A DNA stretch of 64,000 nt from an uncultured Pelagibacteraceae bacterium (GCA_902621345.1 CACNLV010000001.1:124001-188000), one strand, 5' to 3'; positions 29,285 through 40,902 are shown, counted from the first letter of the stretch. The notes: generated by a model from the sequence alone, not told the origin. A program made the numbers and translations.

Positions 29285-29695
29285 TTATTTACTATTACCT
29301 TTTATAAAAAAGAATAATCCACTTACTAGTAGAAATATTTGCACACTAGAAAATAATTTTGTTGTTATAAACCAATCAGAATGTGCCACCACGAGAATAC
29401 TAGACATTAATAAAACTATATTAAGTCCGGCTAATCTAGTTAATATATTCCCTAAAGGATTTTTTATAAAAGCTGCTATTATAATAATAATTCCAGATAA
29501 TAGTTCTGATAAGGCTACAGTAGATGCTAAGATTGGGTGTAAATCATAATACTCTACAAGACCTTCTGGAGGGAGAGGAAATTTTTTAGACCCATAAATT
29601 ATGAAAGCTATACCTAGAATAAATCTAAGTGAAAGTGAGGCTAATGCCTCAAAATTTTGAAGATAATTATTAATTTTTTTATCAAAATTGTTCAT
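29285..29695 (-). CDS. DoxX family membrane protein
   Basis: This 136-residue protein has four transmembrane helices and the DoxX signature LRFILGIAFIIYGSKKFPLPPEGL near its start. DoxX proteins are small inner-membrane proteins linked to thiol/oxidative stress, and they are often found beside pirin genes. Function here is inferred only from family and neighbours. Confidence 0.88.
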   Translation of the reverse strand: MNNFDKKINNYLQNFEALASLSLRFILGIAFIIYGSKKFPLPPEGLVEYYDLHPILASTVALSELLSGIIIIIAAFIKNPLGNILTRLAGLNIVLLMSSILVVAHSDWFITTKLFSSVQIFLLVSGLFFFIKGNSK

Positions 29696-29752
29696 AAATT
29701 TATTTTATTATTATTATAAATATTCTCAATTACAATCATGAAATTTATGTAA

Positions 29753-30415
29753 TTAGATTATATTTAATAGTTCTTTCAAATTTTTAATTTCATACTTTGG
29801 TTTAAAATCAAGTTTGTCAAAAATATTTTTATTCCTGTTTACCCAAATAGCATTGTAACCGTAATTTCCTCCACCAGAAACATCCCAGGTATTTGCACTT
29901 AAGAATGCGACTTCATTAACTTTAATGTTATATTTTTTAGTTGGCATTCTGTAAACTTTTGAGTCTGGTTTATAAATCCCAACCTCCTCAATAGAAAATA
30001 AATCATCAAATAAATTTTCTAGCTTATTACTTCTTACTAACCTATTTAATAAATGTGGTGTACCATTTGATAATATAGCTAACTTGTAATTTTTTTCTCT
30101 CAAAATTTTCAAAGTTTCTGGCACTTCCTCAAAAGTAGATAGAGATTTGTAAAGATCTAATAATTCATCTTTCATTGAACGATTTATATTAAAATTTTCC
30201 ATCGATTTTTCTAAACTGTCTTCAGTGATTTCCCAAAAATCTTTATGTCTTCCCATCAAACTTCTAAGCCAAGTATATTCTAATTGAGTTGTTCTCCAGT
30301 AACTTGAAAATTTTTCCCATTTGTCTCCTATCTGATCTTTACATTTTTCAGCAGCAGAATTCACATCAAACAATGTCCCGTAAGCATCAAAAATTATTGC
30401 TTTAATATTTTTCAT
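29753..30415 (-). CDS. Haloacid dehalogenase type II (HAD family)
   Basis: This 220-residue HAD enzyme closely follows the L-2-haloacid dehalogenase pattern: nucleophile in FDAYGTLFD (about residues 9-17), LSNGTP, YKPDSKVYR with the conserved Lys, and SANTWDVSGGGNYGYNAIWVNR near the C-terminus. The WD and G-rich features favour a type II dehalogenase over a phosphatase. Substrate not known. Divergent from rsmE with only 17 bases between the start codons. Confidence 0.9.
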   Translation of the reverse strand: MKNIKAIIFDAYGTLFDVNSAAEKCKDQIGDKWEKFSSYWRTTQLEYTWLRSLMGRHKDFWEITEDSLEKSMENFNINRSMKDELLDLYKSLSTFEEVPETLKILREKNYKLAILSNGTPHLLNRLVRSNKLENLFDDLFSIEEVGIYKPDSKVYRMPTKKYNIKVNEVAFLSANTWDVSGGGNYGYNAIWVNRNKNIFDKLDFKPKYEIKNLKELLNII

Positions 30416-30432
30416 AAATTAACCTATCATAT

Positions 30433-31134
30433 ATGGGCAATATTAGATTATTTTTTTCAAATTCAATAACGATTAGTATGACTGGTATGTTGGATAAATC
30501 TCAATCACATTATTTAAATAAAGTTATGAGAATAAAAGAAAATGAATTTTTTTCTTTATTTAATAATAAAGGTGAGTGGGAAGCAAAGATTTTGAAAATT
30601 TCTAAAGGCTTAGTTGAATTTGAAATAATTAAGCAATTACGACAAAAAGAAAATATGAAAGATTTGTGGTTAGCATTCTCTCCAATTAAATCTAATTATC
30701 AAAATTTTATGATTCAAAAAGCAACTGAATTGGGGATAACAAAATTTTTACCTATAATTTTTGACAGAACAATTGTTAGAAGTATAAACATTGAGAGATT
30801 AAAAAAAATTGCAATAGAGGCCAGTGAACAATCAAATCGTATTAACATTCCATCAATTGAACAAACTCAAAACCTTGAAAGTTTTTTAAATTCGAATTTA
30901 GTAGATTTGATATTTACAGATTTAAATTCGACAAATAAAAAAATTGATAAATCTAAGTTAACGAATAAACCAATTTGTATAATCGTAGGTCCGGAGGGGG
31001 ATTTTTCAGAGTTAGAAAGAGAAAAGATTCTTACTTTTAAGGGAGTTCAAACTGTTAAAATTAATGAAAATATTTTAAGGTCTGAAACAGCTGTGATATC
31101 AGCTATTTCAATCGTAAATTATGCAATTAATTGA
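30433..31134 (+). CDS. rsmE: 16S rRNA (uracil-1498 N3)-methyltransferase
   Basis: This 233-residue SPOUT methyltransferase has an N-terminal PUA-like domain (SHYLNKVMRIKENEFFSLF) and the knotted C-terminal SAM site (IIVGPEGDFSELE, then ILRSETAVISA). It modifies the ribosome small subunit. It precedes the cytochrome oxidase operon by 60 bases. Confidence 0.95.
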   Translation: MGNIRLFFSNSITISMTGMLDKSQSHYLNKVMRIKENEFFSLFNNKGEWEAKILKISKGLVEFEIIKQLRQKENMKDLWLAFSPIKSNYQNFMIQKATELGITKFLPIIFDRTIVRSINIERLKKIAIEASEQSNRINIPSIEQTQNLESFLNSNLVDLIFTDLNSTNKKIDKSKLTNKPICIIVGPEGDFSELEREKILTFKGVQTVKINENILRSETAVISAISIVNYAIN

Positions 31135-31194
31135 TAAATTGTCGCGAAAACTAAAGTGTAATTTTTAAAAAAGAGCTTTATATAGCTATTTAAT

Positions 31195-33644
<2,450 letters not shown>

Positions 33645-33662
33645 TAAGAGTACAAAAAATTG

Positions 33663-34574
33663 ATGAACAATATTAGGCTAAAAAAAAGAAGTTTAAGCCA
33701 AGAGGATTTATTTAATTTCTCAGAGCTATTTAAACTAATGAAGCCTAGAGTAATGTCTCTAGTTATTTTTACTTGTGCTGTGGGTCTATTAACAGCACCA
33801 AATCTTGTTTCAACTAAAGAGGCTGTAATTGGTATTTTGTTAGTTTCATTAGGTGCCGGCGCAGCAGGTGCATTAAATATGTGGTACGAGTCTGATCTAG
33901 ATGCTCTAATGACAAGGACTTGTTTAAGGCCAATTCCAACTGGAAAGGTAAATAAGAATCAAGCTTTAATATTTGGCATTACTCTATCCATTGTTTCAGT
34001 AGTTGCCTTAGATTATTTTACAAATAGGATTTCAGCTGCAATATTACTTTTAACAATATTATTTTATGTCTTTGTTTATACGATCTGGCTTAAGAGAAGA
34101 ACGCCCCAAAATATTGTCATTGGTGGTGCTGCAGGTGCATTTCCACCAGTAATAGGATGGACTATTTCTATGGGCTCACTTTCATTAGAACCACTCACTT
34201 TCTTTCTTATAATATTTTTTTGGACACCCTCACATTTTTGGGCATTGAGTTTGTATAAGTCTGATGATTATAAAAAAGCTAAGTTACCAATGCTTCCATT
34301 AACTAATGGAGTTGAGTCAACTAAATTGAATATACTCATATACTCTTTATTAATGGTGCCTGTTATAATTTTCCCATTTTTAATAAATTTTGTTGGTTTA
34401 GCATTTTTAATACCATCATTGGTGCTTACTTTTTATTATAATTATTTATGTTATCAGCTATTTAATTTCAAAAAAGATAGGTTTAATCCCAAAATAGCTA
34501 AAACTATATTTGGATATTCAATACTTTATTTATTTTTGATTTTCGTCCTATTTTTGATAGATAAAATTGTATGA
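33663..34574 (+). CDS. ctaB: Haem O synthase (protohaem IX farnesyltransferase)
   Basis: This 303-residue UbiA-superfamily membrane enzyme adds the farnesyl tail to haem B, the first step to haem A for the oxidase. Motifs include LMKPRVMSLVIFT, NMWYESDLDALMTRTCLRPIPTG (first Asp motif), and FFWTPSHFWALSLYKSDDYKKAKLPMLP. ATG at 33663 is preferred to an in-frame TTG at 33660. It overlaps the following 41-codon gene as ATGA. Confidence 0.97.
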   Translation: MNNIRLKKRSLSQEDLFNFSELFKLMKPRVMSLVIFTCAVGLLTAPNLVSTKEAVIGILLVSLGAGAAGALNMWYESDLDALMTRTCLRPIPTGKVNKNQALIFGITLSIVSVVALDYFTNRISAAILLLTILFYVFVYTIWLKRRTPQNIVIGGAAGAFPPVIGWTISMGSLSLEPLTFFLIIFFWTPSHFWALSLYKSDDYKKAKLPMLPLTNGVESTKLNILIYSLLMVPVIIFPFLINFVGLAFLIPSLVLTFYYNYLCYQLFNFKKDRFNPKIAKTIFGYSILYLFLIFVLFLIDKIV

Positions 34575-34696
34575 TAACACCTGATAAAAAAACAAAAAGA
34601 AAAAACATTATTACAGCATTAGCAATTATTGCATTTATGATTTTTCTTTTCTTCTTTACTTTATATAATACAGGAGTATTTGACAGGGCTATATGA
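34571..34696 (+). CDS. 41-residue single-helix membrane peptide of the cox operon (CoxF/CtaF-like)
   Basis: The frame starts with an ATG overlapping the ctaB stop (ATGA at 34571-34574) and ends in TGA overlapping the ctaG ATG (34693-34696). It therefore fills the gap between the two genes exactly. The product has a short basic N-terminus (KKTKRKN) and one transmembrane helix (IITALAIIAFMIFLFFFTLY). Short membrane peptides at this place, between ctaB and ctaG, are known in alphaproteobacterial oxidase operons, so this is probably a real assembly factor or subunit. Function is inferred only from position. Confidence 0.78.
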   Translation: MITPDKKTKRKNIITALAIIAFMIFLFFFTLYNTGVFDRAI

Positions 34697-35226
34697 TTGA
34701 GAAAAAAAAATTAACACCACTAGTTCTTGCCGGTATATTTGTTTTAATGTTGGGTCTTTCATATGCTTCAGTACCCTTGTACGAAATTTTTTGTAAAGTT
34801 ACAGGTTTTGGGGGAACTACCCAGGTTGCAAATAAAGCTCCAAAGATTGTTTTAGATAAAGTTGTTAGTGTGAGATTTGACACAAACGTGAACAATTTAC
34901 CTTGGGATTTTAAGGCTAAGACAAATGTAATTGATGTAAAAGTTGGACAGGTAAATAAAATCGAATTTGAAGTATCGAATTATAGTGATGAGCCAACAGC
35001 TGGTGTAGCGAGTTTTAATGTTTCGCCATCAAGTTTTGGAAAATATTATAGCAAATTAGGCTGCTTTTGTTTTGAAAAACAAGAGTTAAAAGCTGGAGAA
35101 AAAGCTACGTATGTAATGACTTTTTATTTAGATCCTGAGATGGTTAATGATTCAACTGTTAAAAATCTTGAGGATGTAACAATGTCGTATACTTTTTTCT
35201 CGACAGATTACTATAAACAATCATAA
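34693..35226 (+). CDS. ctaG: Cytochrome c oxidase assembly protein Cox11/CtaG
   Basis: This 177-residue copper chaperone delivers copper to CuB of subunit I. One N-terminal transmembrane helix is followed by a periplasmic immunoglobulin-like domain with the copper-binding CFCF motif (KLGCFCFEKQEL, about residues 115-126). VPLYEIFCKVTGFGGTTQ is also typical. Start overlaps the 41-codon gene. Confidence 0.97.
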   Translation: MIEKKKLTPLVLAGIFVLMLGLSYASVPLYEIFCKVTGFGGTTQVANKAPKIVLDKVVSVRFDTNVNNLPWDFKAKTNVIDVKVGQVNKIEFEVSNYSDEPTAGVASFNVSPSSFGKYYSKLGCFCFEKQELKAGEKATYVMTFYLDPEMVNDSTVKNLEDVTMSYTFFSTDYYKQS

Positions 35227-35233
35227 TTAAAAA

Positions 35234-36022
35234 ATGTCAGGCGAAAAAAAACACGATTATCATTTAGTTGACCCAAGTCCTTGGCCAATTTATGTTTCAT
35301 TTTCCTGTTTGGTTTTAGCTCTGGGAACAGTCTATTACATGCACTCTGATGTTTCATGGGGAATGTATTTAGGTTTTGCTCTTTTAATTTATGGTGCATA
35401 CATGTGGTTTAGAGATGTTGTTATCGAAGCAGAGCATCAAGGTCATCATACGCCTGTTGTACAAATCCATCATCGTTATGGTATGACATTATTCATTGCC
35501 TCTGAGGTTATGTTTTTTGTTGCTTGGTTTTGGGCATATTTTGACATCAGTCTTTTTCCTAACGAATTTGTTGGGAATGTGTGGCCACCCAAAGATATTA
35601 AAACTTTTGATCCTTGGGATATTCCATTAATAAACACTTTAGTACTACTTTTGTCAGGGACGACCGTAACTTGGTCCCACCACGCACTTTTAGAAGATGA
35701 TAGAAAAGGTTTTATACAAGGATTAGTTGCGACGGTTATTCTTGGAGTATGTTTTACTGCTTTACAAGCTTATGAATATCATCACGCAACATTCAGTTTT
35801 TCAGATCATATATATGGCTCGGTATTTTATATGGCCACAGGTTTTCATGGTTTTCATGTTATTGTTGGAACAATTTTTTTAGCAGTTTGTCTTTGGAGAG
35901 GTAAATTAGGTCACTTTAACAAAGATCATCACTTTGGTTTCGAAGCTGCTGCATGGTATTGGCATTTTGTTGATGTTGTATGGTTATTTTTGTTTGCAGC
36001 AATATATATCTGGGGAAGTTAG
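35234..36022 (+). CDS. coxC: Cytochrome c oxidase subunit III
   Basis: This 262-residue subunit has seven transmembrane helices and the family residues RDVVIEAEHQGHHT, GMTLFIASEVMFFVAWFWAYF, and the C-terminal FGFEAAAWYWHFVDVVWLFLF. It stabilises the oxidase and proton pumping. Seven bases after ctaG. Confidence 0.98.
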   Translation: MSGEKKHDYHLVDPSPWPIYVSFSCLVLALGTVYYMHSDVSWGMYLGFALLIYGAYMWFRDVVIEAEHQGHHTPVVQIHHRYGMTLFIASEVMFFVAWFWAYFDISLFPNEFVGNVWPPKDIKTFDPWDIPLINTLVLLLSGTTVTWSHHALLEDDRKGFIQGLVATVILGVCFTALQAYEYHHATFSFSDHIYGSVFYMATGFHGFHVIVGTIFLAVCLWRGKLGHFNKDHHFGFEAAAWYWHFVDVVWLFLFAAIYIWGS

Positions 36023-36032
36023 ATCTGTATCA

Positions 36033-36686
36033 TTGAAACATAAGTTTTTATTTTCTGTTTTTATAATTTTTTTTATTTTAGTTTTTATTGCTCTAGGTGT
36101 TTGGCAAATAATCCGTTTAAATTGGAAAAATAATCTTATTTTGGAAATTGAAAACTCACTCCAAAAACCCCCAGTTGAACTAACTCAATTTAACAAAGAA
36201 AATTTTTTAAAAATTAAAACCTCTGGAATAATAAATTTCGAAAAACAAATTTACCTTTACAATCTAAATGACTCAGGCACGCCTGGTTTTGAGGTAATAA
36301 ATCCAATTTTTATTGGCGAGGAAAATTTTTTAATTAATCGGGGCTGGATACCATTTGAAAAAAAAGACACTCCAGAAATAAATATATTTGATCAAAAAAA
36401 TATAATAGGAACTTTGAGAATTCAGGGCAGAAAAAATATTTTTAAACCTGATAATGATGTAAGTAAAAATTATTGGTTTAGTTTAGATAGGGAAGATATA
36501 TTTACATTTACAGGTAAGAATTTTTCTAAATATATAATTTATCTTGATGGAAATTATCAATTTCCTAGACCAAAAAAAATTACTGCTAATATTTCTAATA
36601 ATCACAAAAAGTACGCAATGACATGGTTTTCATTAGCGATTTCAATTCTTTTGCTATATCTATATTTTAGAAAAAAGAATTATTAA
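36033..36686 (+). CDS. surf1: SURF1 family oxidase assembly protein
   Basis: SURF1 assists haem a insertion into subunit I. The protein has the two terminal transmembrane helices of the family (after KHKFLF and before the final RKKNY) and the motifs LGVWQIIRLNWK and INRGWIPF. The open frame continues upstream into coxC, but the first plausible start after the coxC stop is TTG at 36033, giving 217 residues. No ATG is available there; an ATG further back (35934) lies inside coxC and would add a non-homologous tail. The start is therefore inferred. Confidence 0.85.
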   Translation: MKHKFLFSVFIIFFILVFIALGVWQIIRLNWKNNLILEIENSLQKPPVELTQFNKENFLKIKTSGIINFEKQIYLYNLNDSGTPGFEVINPIFIGEENFLINRGWIPFEKKDTPEINIFDQKNIIGTLRIQGRKNIFKPDNDVSKNYWFSLDREDIFTFTGKNFSKYIIYLDGNYQFPRPKKITANISNNHKKYAMTWFSLAISILLLYLYFRKKNY

Positions 36687-38059
36687 TGAATTATATAAGC
36701 ACGAGAAACAATCAAAAAAACTTTACTTTTAAAGACGTTTTTCTAAAAGGTTTGGCGGATGATGGGGGGCTATTTGTACCTAAATTAATTAAATCATTTA
36801 ATGAAGAGGAATTAGATAATCTAAAAAACCTTAATTACAATGATTTAGCTACTGAAATAATTTATCCATTCATAGGGGATTTCATGTCTAAAGATGAACT
36901 ATTCTCTATGATTTCAAAATCATATTCAAAGTTTAGATCTGAAAATGTTGTTAAAATCTCAGATCTAGGAGATTTAAAAGTATTAGAATTATTTCATGGC
37001 CCCACACTTGCTTTTAAAGACATCGCAATGCAACTAATAGGTAACTTTTATCAATTCCATTTAAGTCGTGATCAAAAAAAAATTAATATAATAGTAGCAA
37101 CTTCAGGAGATACAGGTGCAGCTGCCATAGATGCTTTAAAGGGAAAAAATAATTTAAATATTTTTGTATTACACCCCAATAATAAAATTTCACCAGTACA
37201 AAGAAGACTAATGACAATACATGAAGAGAGTAATGTATTTAATATTGCGGTAGAGGGTAATTTTGATGATTGCCAGAATTTGGTAAAAGCAATGTTTAAT
37301 GATGAAAAATTTTCTAAAGCGATTAATATGTCGGGTGTAAATTCAATTAATTGGGCTAGAATAATTGCTCAATCAGTGTATTATTTTTACGCTTACTTTA
37401 AAGTTGGAAACGGTCAACCTTTATCCTTTTCTGTTCCAACAGGAAACTTTGGAGATATCTACGCTGGCTACTTAGCAAAAAAACTTGGTCTTCCAATTGA
37501 TAAACTTATCGTGGCTACTAATAAAAATGACATTCTTCATAGAGCAATATTAGGAGGTGATTATAGTCAAAAAAAAGTTGAGGAAACAAATACACCAAGT
37601 ATGGATATACAGATAGCAAGTAATTTCGAAAGACTTTTATACGACGTAAAAGATTGTAACTCGGAAGTTACAAAAGATGTAATGGCTAAAATAAAAGATA
37701 ATACTTATAAAATTGATAAAAATGATCTAGATAAAATTAAAAAGAATTTTATATCTGAAATGCTTGATGAAAATGAAACTATTGAAATGATAAAGGCTAT
37801 TAATGATGAAAATCAGATGGTAGTTGATCCGCATACTGCAGTTGGCATTGGTGCTGTGAAAAAATTAGGATTAGAAAAAAATTGTGTTGTATTATCAACT
37901 GCGCACCCGTGTAAATTTCCAAAAGCAATAGAGGATGCAACTTCAAAAACTGAAAATTTACCAGAAAGTCTTAAATATATTAATGACGGAAAAGAAAAAT
38001 TTGAAATTCTGTCAAACGATGTTGAAAAAGTAAAAAAATATATAATGAATTCAATATGA
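36686..38059 (+). CDS. threonine synthase thrC: Threonine synthase
   Basis: This 457-residue PLP enzyme makes threonine from phosphohomoserine. The start MNYISTRNN, the PLP lysine in HGPTLAFKDIAMQ, and the phosphate-binding ATSGDTGAAA identify it. It overlaps surf1 by one base and is followed by a peroxiredoxin gene overlapping by four bases. The partner kinase ThrB lies about 1 kb away on the other strand. Confidence 0.97.
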   Translation: MNYISTRNNQKNFTFKDVFLKGLADDGGLFVPKLIKSFNEEELDNLKNLNYNDLATEIIYPFIGDFMSKDELFSMISKSYSKFRSENVVKISDLGDLKVLELFHGPTLAFKDIAMQLIGNFYQFHLSRDQKKINIIVATSGDTGAAAIDALKGKNNLNIFVLHPNNKISPVQRRLMTIHEESNVFNIAVEGNFDDCQNLVKAMFNDEKFSKAINMSGVNSINWARIIAQSVYYFYAYFKVGNGQPLSFSVPTGNFGDIYAGYLAKKLGLPIDKLIVATNKNDILHRAILGGDYSQKKVEETNTPSMDIQIASNFERLLYDVKDCNSEVTKDVMAKIKDNTYKIDKNDLDKIKKNFISEMLDENETIEMIKAINDENQMVVDPHTAVGIGAVKKLGLEKNCVVLSTAHPCKFPKAIEDATSKTENLPESLKYINDGKEKFEILSNDVEKVKKYIMNSI

Positions 38060-38544
38060 AACTTAAAATAAAAGACCAACTACCAGACACAGAGGTTTTT
38101 CAACTCGTTGATGGAGAACCACAAAAAAATAAATTAAGAGAAATTATTGGCAATGGTAAAGTTGTTTTGTTTGGTTTACCAGGGGCATTTACATCAACTT
38201 GCTCTAAACTTCATTTACCAGGTTTTGTAGCAAATGCAGATATAATTAAATCAAAAGGAATAGAACAAATATTTTGTCTATCGGTCAATGATCCTTATGT
38301 AATGAATGGTTGGGGAGAGATAAATAATACTGGAGATAAAATAAAAATGTTATCTGACCCATATTTATTATTTACTAAAGCAATCGGAGCAGAAGTTGAT
38401 CGTAATGCAAAAGGAATGGGAATTAGATCAAATCGTTATTTAATGGTGATTGAAAATTTCACAGTTGTTAATATTCACGAGGAAAAAGAAACTAAAGAGT
38501 GTGGTTTAACCTCTGCGGAAAATTTATTAAATAATTTACTATAA
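38056..38544 (+). CDS. Peroxiredoxin (Prx5/AhpC-TSA type)
   Basis: This 162-residue peroxidase shows the Prx5 active site LPGAFTSTCSKLHLPGFV with the peroxidatic Cys at about residue 50, and WGEINNTGDKIKMLSDP further on. It probably reduces hydrogen and alkyl peroxides. Its position after the oxidase operon is common in Alphaproteobacteria. It overlaps thrC by four bases and is convergent to rnhA with a 25-base gap. Confidence 0.95.
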   Translation: MKLKIKDQLPDTEVFQLVDGEPQKNKLREIIGNGKVVLFGLPGAFTSTCSKLHLPGFVANADIIKSKGIEQIFCLSVNDPYVMNGWGEINNTGDKIKMLSDPYLLFTKAIGAEVDRNAKGMGIRSNRYLMVIENFTVVNIHEEKETKECGLTSAENLLNNLL

Positions 38545-38569
38545 GTAATGCACTTACCAAGCATGTGCT

Positions 38570-38992
38570 TTAATTATTAGCGGCTGATTTCGCAAGTGAA
38601 TCTACTTCATTATTTAACTCATCAGTTGAATGTGCTTTTACCCAATTCCAACTTATTTCAAATTCATTATTTAAAAGATCTAACTCTAACCAAAGTTCTT
38701 TATTTTTCACTTCTTGTTTGTTTGCTGTTTTCCATCCATTTTTTTTCCAATTGTGAATCCATTCTGTTATTCCAGATTTCACGTATTTAGAGTCCGTGAA
38801 AATTTGAACTTTACTACCTCTTGGAATTTTTTTTAGGGCTTGTATAGGAGCTAATAATTCCATCTGATTATTTGTAGCATCTTTTTTATTGCCTTTTATC
38901 TCTGTTTTGTTTCCATTATTTAGTATTATAGCTGCCCAACCACCTTTACCTGGATTTTCTATACAAGAACCGTCAGTGTATATCTTAATCAT
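38570..38992 (-). CDS. rnhA: Ribonuclease HI
   Basis: This 140-residue nuclease removes the RNA strand of RNA-DNA hybrids. The catalytic residues are seen as IYTDGSCIENPGKGGW (first Asp), TNNQMELLAPI (Glu), FTDSKYV (Asp) and NNEVDSLAKSA (last Asp). It overlaps thrB by one base and ends the 15-gene minus-strand run. Confidence 0.97.
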   Translation of the reverse strand: MIKIYTDGSCIENPGKGGWAAIILNNGNKTEIKGNKKDATNNQMELLAPIQALKKIPRGSKVQIFTDSKYVKSGITEWIHNWKKNGWKTANKQEVKNKELWLELDLLNNEFEISWNWVKAHSTDELNNEVDSLAKSAANN

Positions 38993-39957
38993 TAATTTAA
39001 ATAATCTTTATAAGTTTTTAAATTATTATGTATTAATAGTTTCTGGTAATATTCTCTAGGATCTTTGATCTTTATTAATGCTGTTTTAGGAGTATTTGTA
39101 TAATCATAAAGCCTTGTTAAAAAGTATCTTATTGCTGCACCCCGGCATAAAATATTTAGTGACTTTTTTTCTTCTCCAGAAATTTTTTTAACACTTTCGT
39201 AACCTTTTAATAAATTTTTGATTTTTCTTTTATTAATTCTAAATTTTGTTTTGTCCTTATCAAAACATAAAGCATTAATACAAATAGCTATCTCATACAT
39301 AAAATAATCATTAGCCGCAAAATAAAAATCAATTATGCCAGATAGTTTATTACCTTTAAAAAAAATATTATCTATAAATAGGTCTCCATGAATAATACCA
39401 TTAGGTAATTTTTTTGGCCATTTATCGGTTATATCCCTAAGATTAGTTTTTAAAAACTTCTTTAAGTTAATAAATTCTTTAGACTTAAATTTAATACTAT
39501 TTAATAGAGGATTAAGATATTTAATATTCATGGAGTTTTTTCTGTAAAGATTTATCTTTTTTGTTAATAAGTGCATTTGAGCAATTGTTTTACCAACATC
39601 AAAACAATTTTTGAAATTAAGTTTTTTTTTATCTTTTCCATCAACAAAAGTTACAATACAGGCTGTTTTATTTTTTATCTTGATTAGATATTGTCCTCTA
39701 TAATTTTTAAGAGGTTTGGGGCAATTAATATTTAGATTACTTAATTGATCCATTAACTTCATAAAAAAAGGTATCTCTTTTTTTACAACTCTTTTCTCAA
39801 AAATTGTAAGAATAAACTTCTTATTTTTTGATTTGAGTAAATAATTTGTATTTTCAATGCCTTGTTTTATTCCTTTAAAACTTTTAAATTTTTCATAAAT
39901 AAATTTTTTGTTTATAAATGTTAAATCCTTCTTATTAATCTCAGTATAGACAGCCAT
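38992..39957 (-). CDS. thrB: Homoserine kinase, choline-kinase type
   Basis: This 321-residue kinase begins with the ThrB-typical MAVYTEINKKDL and has the aminoglycoside phosphotransferase-like active site IIHGDLFIDNIFF and GIIDFYFA. It phosphorylates homoserine for ThrC. The type differs from the GHMP-type ThrB of E. coli but is usual in Alphaproteobacteria. Adjacent to ispH and rnhA, a conserved alphaproteobacterial order. Confidence 0.95.
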   Translation of the reverse strand: MAVYTEINKKDLTFINKKFIYEKFKSFKGIKQGIENTNYLLKSKNKKFILTIFEKRVVKKEIPFFMKLMDQLSNLNINCPKPLKNYRGQYLIKIKNKTACIVTFVDGKDKKKLNFKNCFDVGKTIAQMHLLTKKINLYRKNSMNIKYLNPLLNSIKFKSKEFINLKKFLKTNLRDITDKWPKKLPNGIIHGDLFIDNIFFKGNKLSGIIDFYFAANDYFMYEIAICINALCFDKDKTKFRINKRKIKNLLKGYESVKKISGEEKKSLNILCRGAAIRYFLTRLYDYTNTPKTALIKIKDPREYYQKLLIHNNLKTYKDYLN

Positions 39958-40902
39958 TTAATTTAATTTCTTAGGTATTTTGAATACAACGTCTTCTTTA
40001 ATCATCTCAACCTCATTTATGGACACCGTAAATTTTTTTTTCAAATTCTCAATGAAGTTTTCCACAAGAACTTCTGGTGCAGAAGCGCCAGAGGAAATTC
40101 CAATAATTTTAGAATTTTCGATTAAATCATATGGAATTTCACTTTGGGAGTGAATTAGATGAGCATTAGTACAACCTGATTTTTTTGCGACTTCAACAAG
40201 CCTAACTGAATTTGAGGAATTTCTACTTCCAATTACAAAAAACATATCACAATTTTTTGCAATATTTTTTACTGCCATCTGTCTGTTTGTTGTTGCATAA
40301 CATATATCTTCTTTAAGGGGTTCTCTAATACCTGGAAATCTTTTCTTTAAAATACTTATTATATTTTTTGTATCGTCTATTGATAAAGTTGTTTGTGTTA
40401 CGAAAGCTAAGTTTTTTTCTTTTTTGAATTTATATTTTTTTGCTTCTTCTTCATCTTGAATAAGATCTATCGAACCTTCTGGTAATTGCCCCATTGTTCC
40501 AATGACTTCAGGATGGTTCTGATGACCAATTAAAATTAAGTGATAACCTAATTTGTGAAGATTTTCAGCTTCACGATGAACTTTTGATACTAGTGGACAA
40601 GTAGCATCTACATATGTCATTTTGTATCTTTCAGCATCAAAAGGGACTTTTTTTGGAACTCCGTGTGCAGAAAAAATTACTGGCCTAGTTTTATCCTCAA
40701 TTTCCTCAAGCTCTTCAACAAATATAGCTCCTTTCTTTTTTAAATCATCGACGACAAATTTATTGTGAACAATTTCATGTCGAACATAAACTGGGACACC
40801 ATATTTTTGTATGGCTTTTTCAACAATTTCAATGGCTCTTTCAACACCTGCACAAAAACCTCTGGGTGCAGATAGCAAAATTTTGATTTCTTTATTTTTC
40901 AT
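39958..40902 (-). CDS. ispH: 4-hydroxy-3-methylbut-2-enyl diphosphate reductase
   Basis: This 314-residue iron-sulfur enzyme performs the last step of the MEP pathway, giving IPP and DMAPP. The three cluster cysteines lie in RGFCAGVERAI, DATCPLVSKVH and DICYATTNRQ, and the conserved His in HEIVHNKFVV. ATG at 40902 is preferred to an in-frame TTG at 40911, leaving an 11-base overlap with blh. Its position after blh and the crt genes ties isoprenoid supply to carotenoid synthesis. Confidence 0.97.
   Translation of the reverse strand: MKNKEIKILLSAPRGFCAGVERAIEIVEKAIQKYGVPVYVRHEIVHNKFVVDDLKKKGAIFVEELEEIEDKTRPVIFSAHGVPKKVPFDAERYKMTYVDATCPLVSKVHREAENLHKLGYHLILIGHQNHPEVIGTMGQLPEGSIDLIQDEEEAKKYKFKKEKNLAFVTQTTLSIDDTKNIISILKKRFPGIREPLKEDICYATTNRQMAVKNIAKNCDMFFVIGSRNSSNSVRLVEVAKKSGCTNAHLIHSQSEIPYDLIENSKIIGISSGASAPEVLVENFIENLKKKFTVSINEVEMIKEDVVFKIPKKLN

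Noticed and set aside
31135..31194. A regulatory hairpin before coxB (AGCT-TTATAT-AGCT)
   Set aside because: The arms are only four bases in A+T-rich DNA and no promoter boxes could be placed with confidence.
35934..36032. Extension of surf1 upstream into coxC
   Set aside because: These codons overlap the conserved coxC C-terminus in another frame and do not resemble SURF1.
38545..38569. A possible hairpin between the peroxiredoxin and rnhA genes
   Set aside because: Only a four-base GCAC/GTGC stem with an 11-base loop can be drawn, with no convincing U run, so it is too weak to call a terminator.
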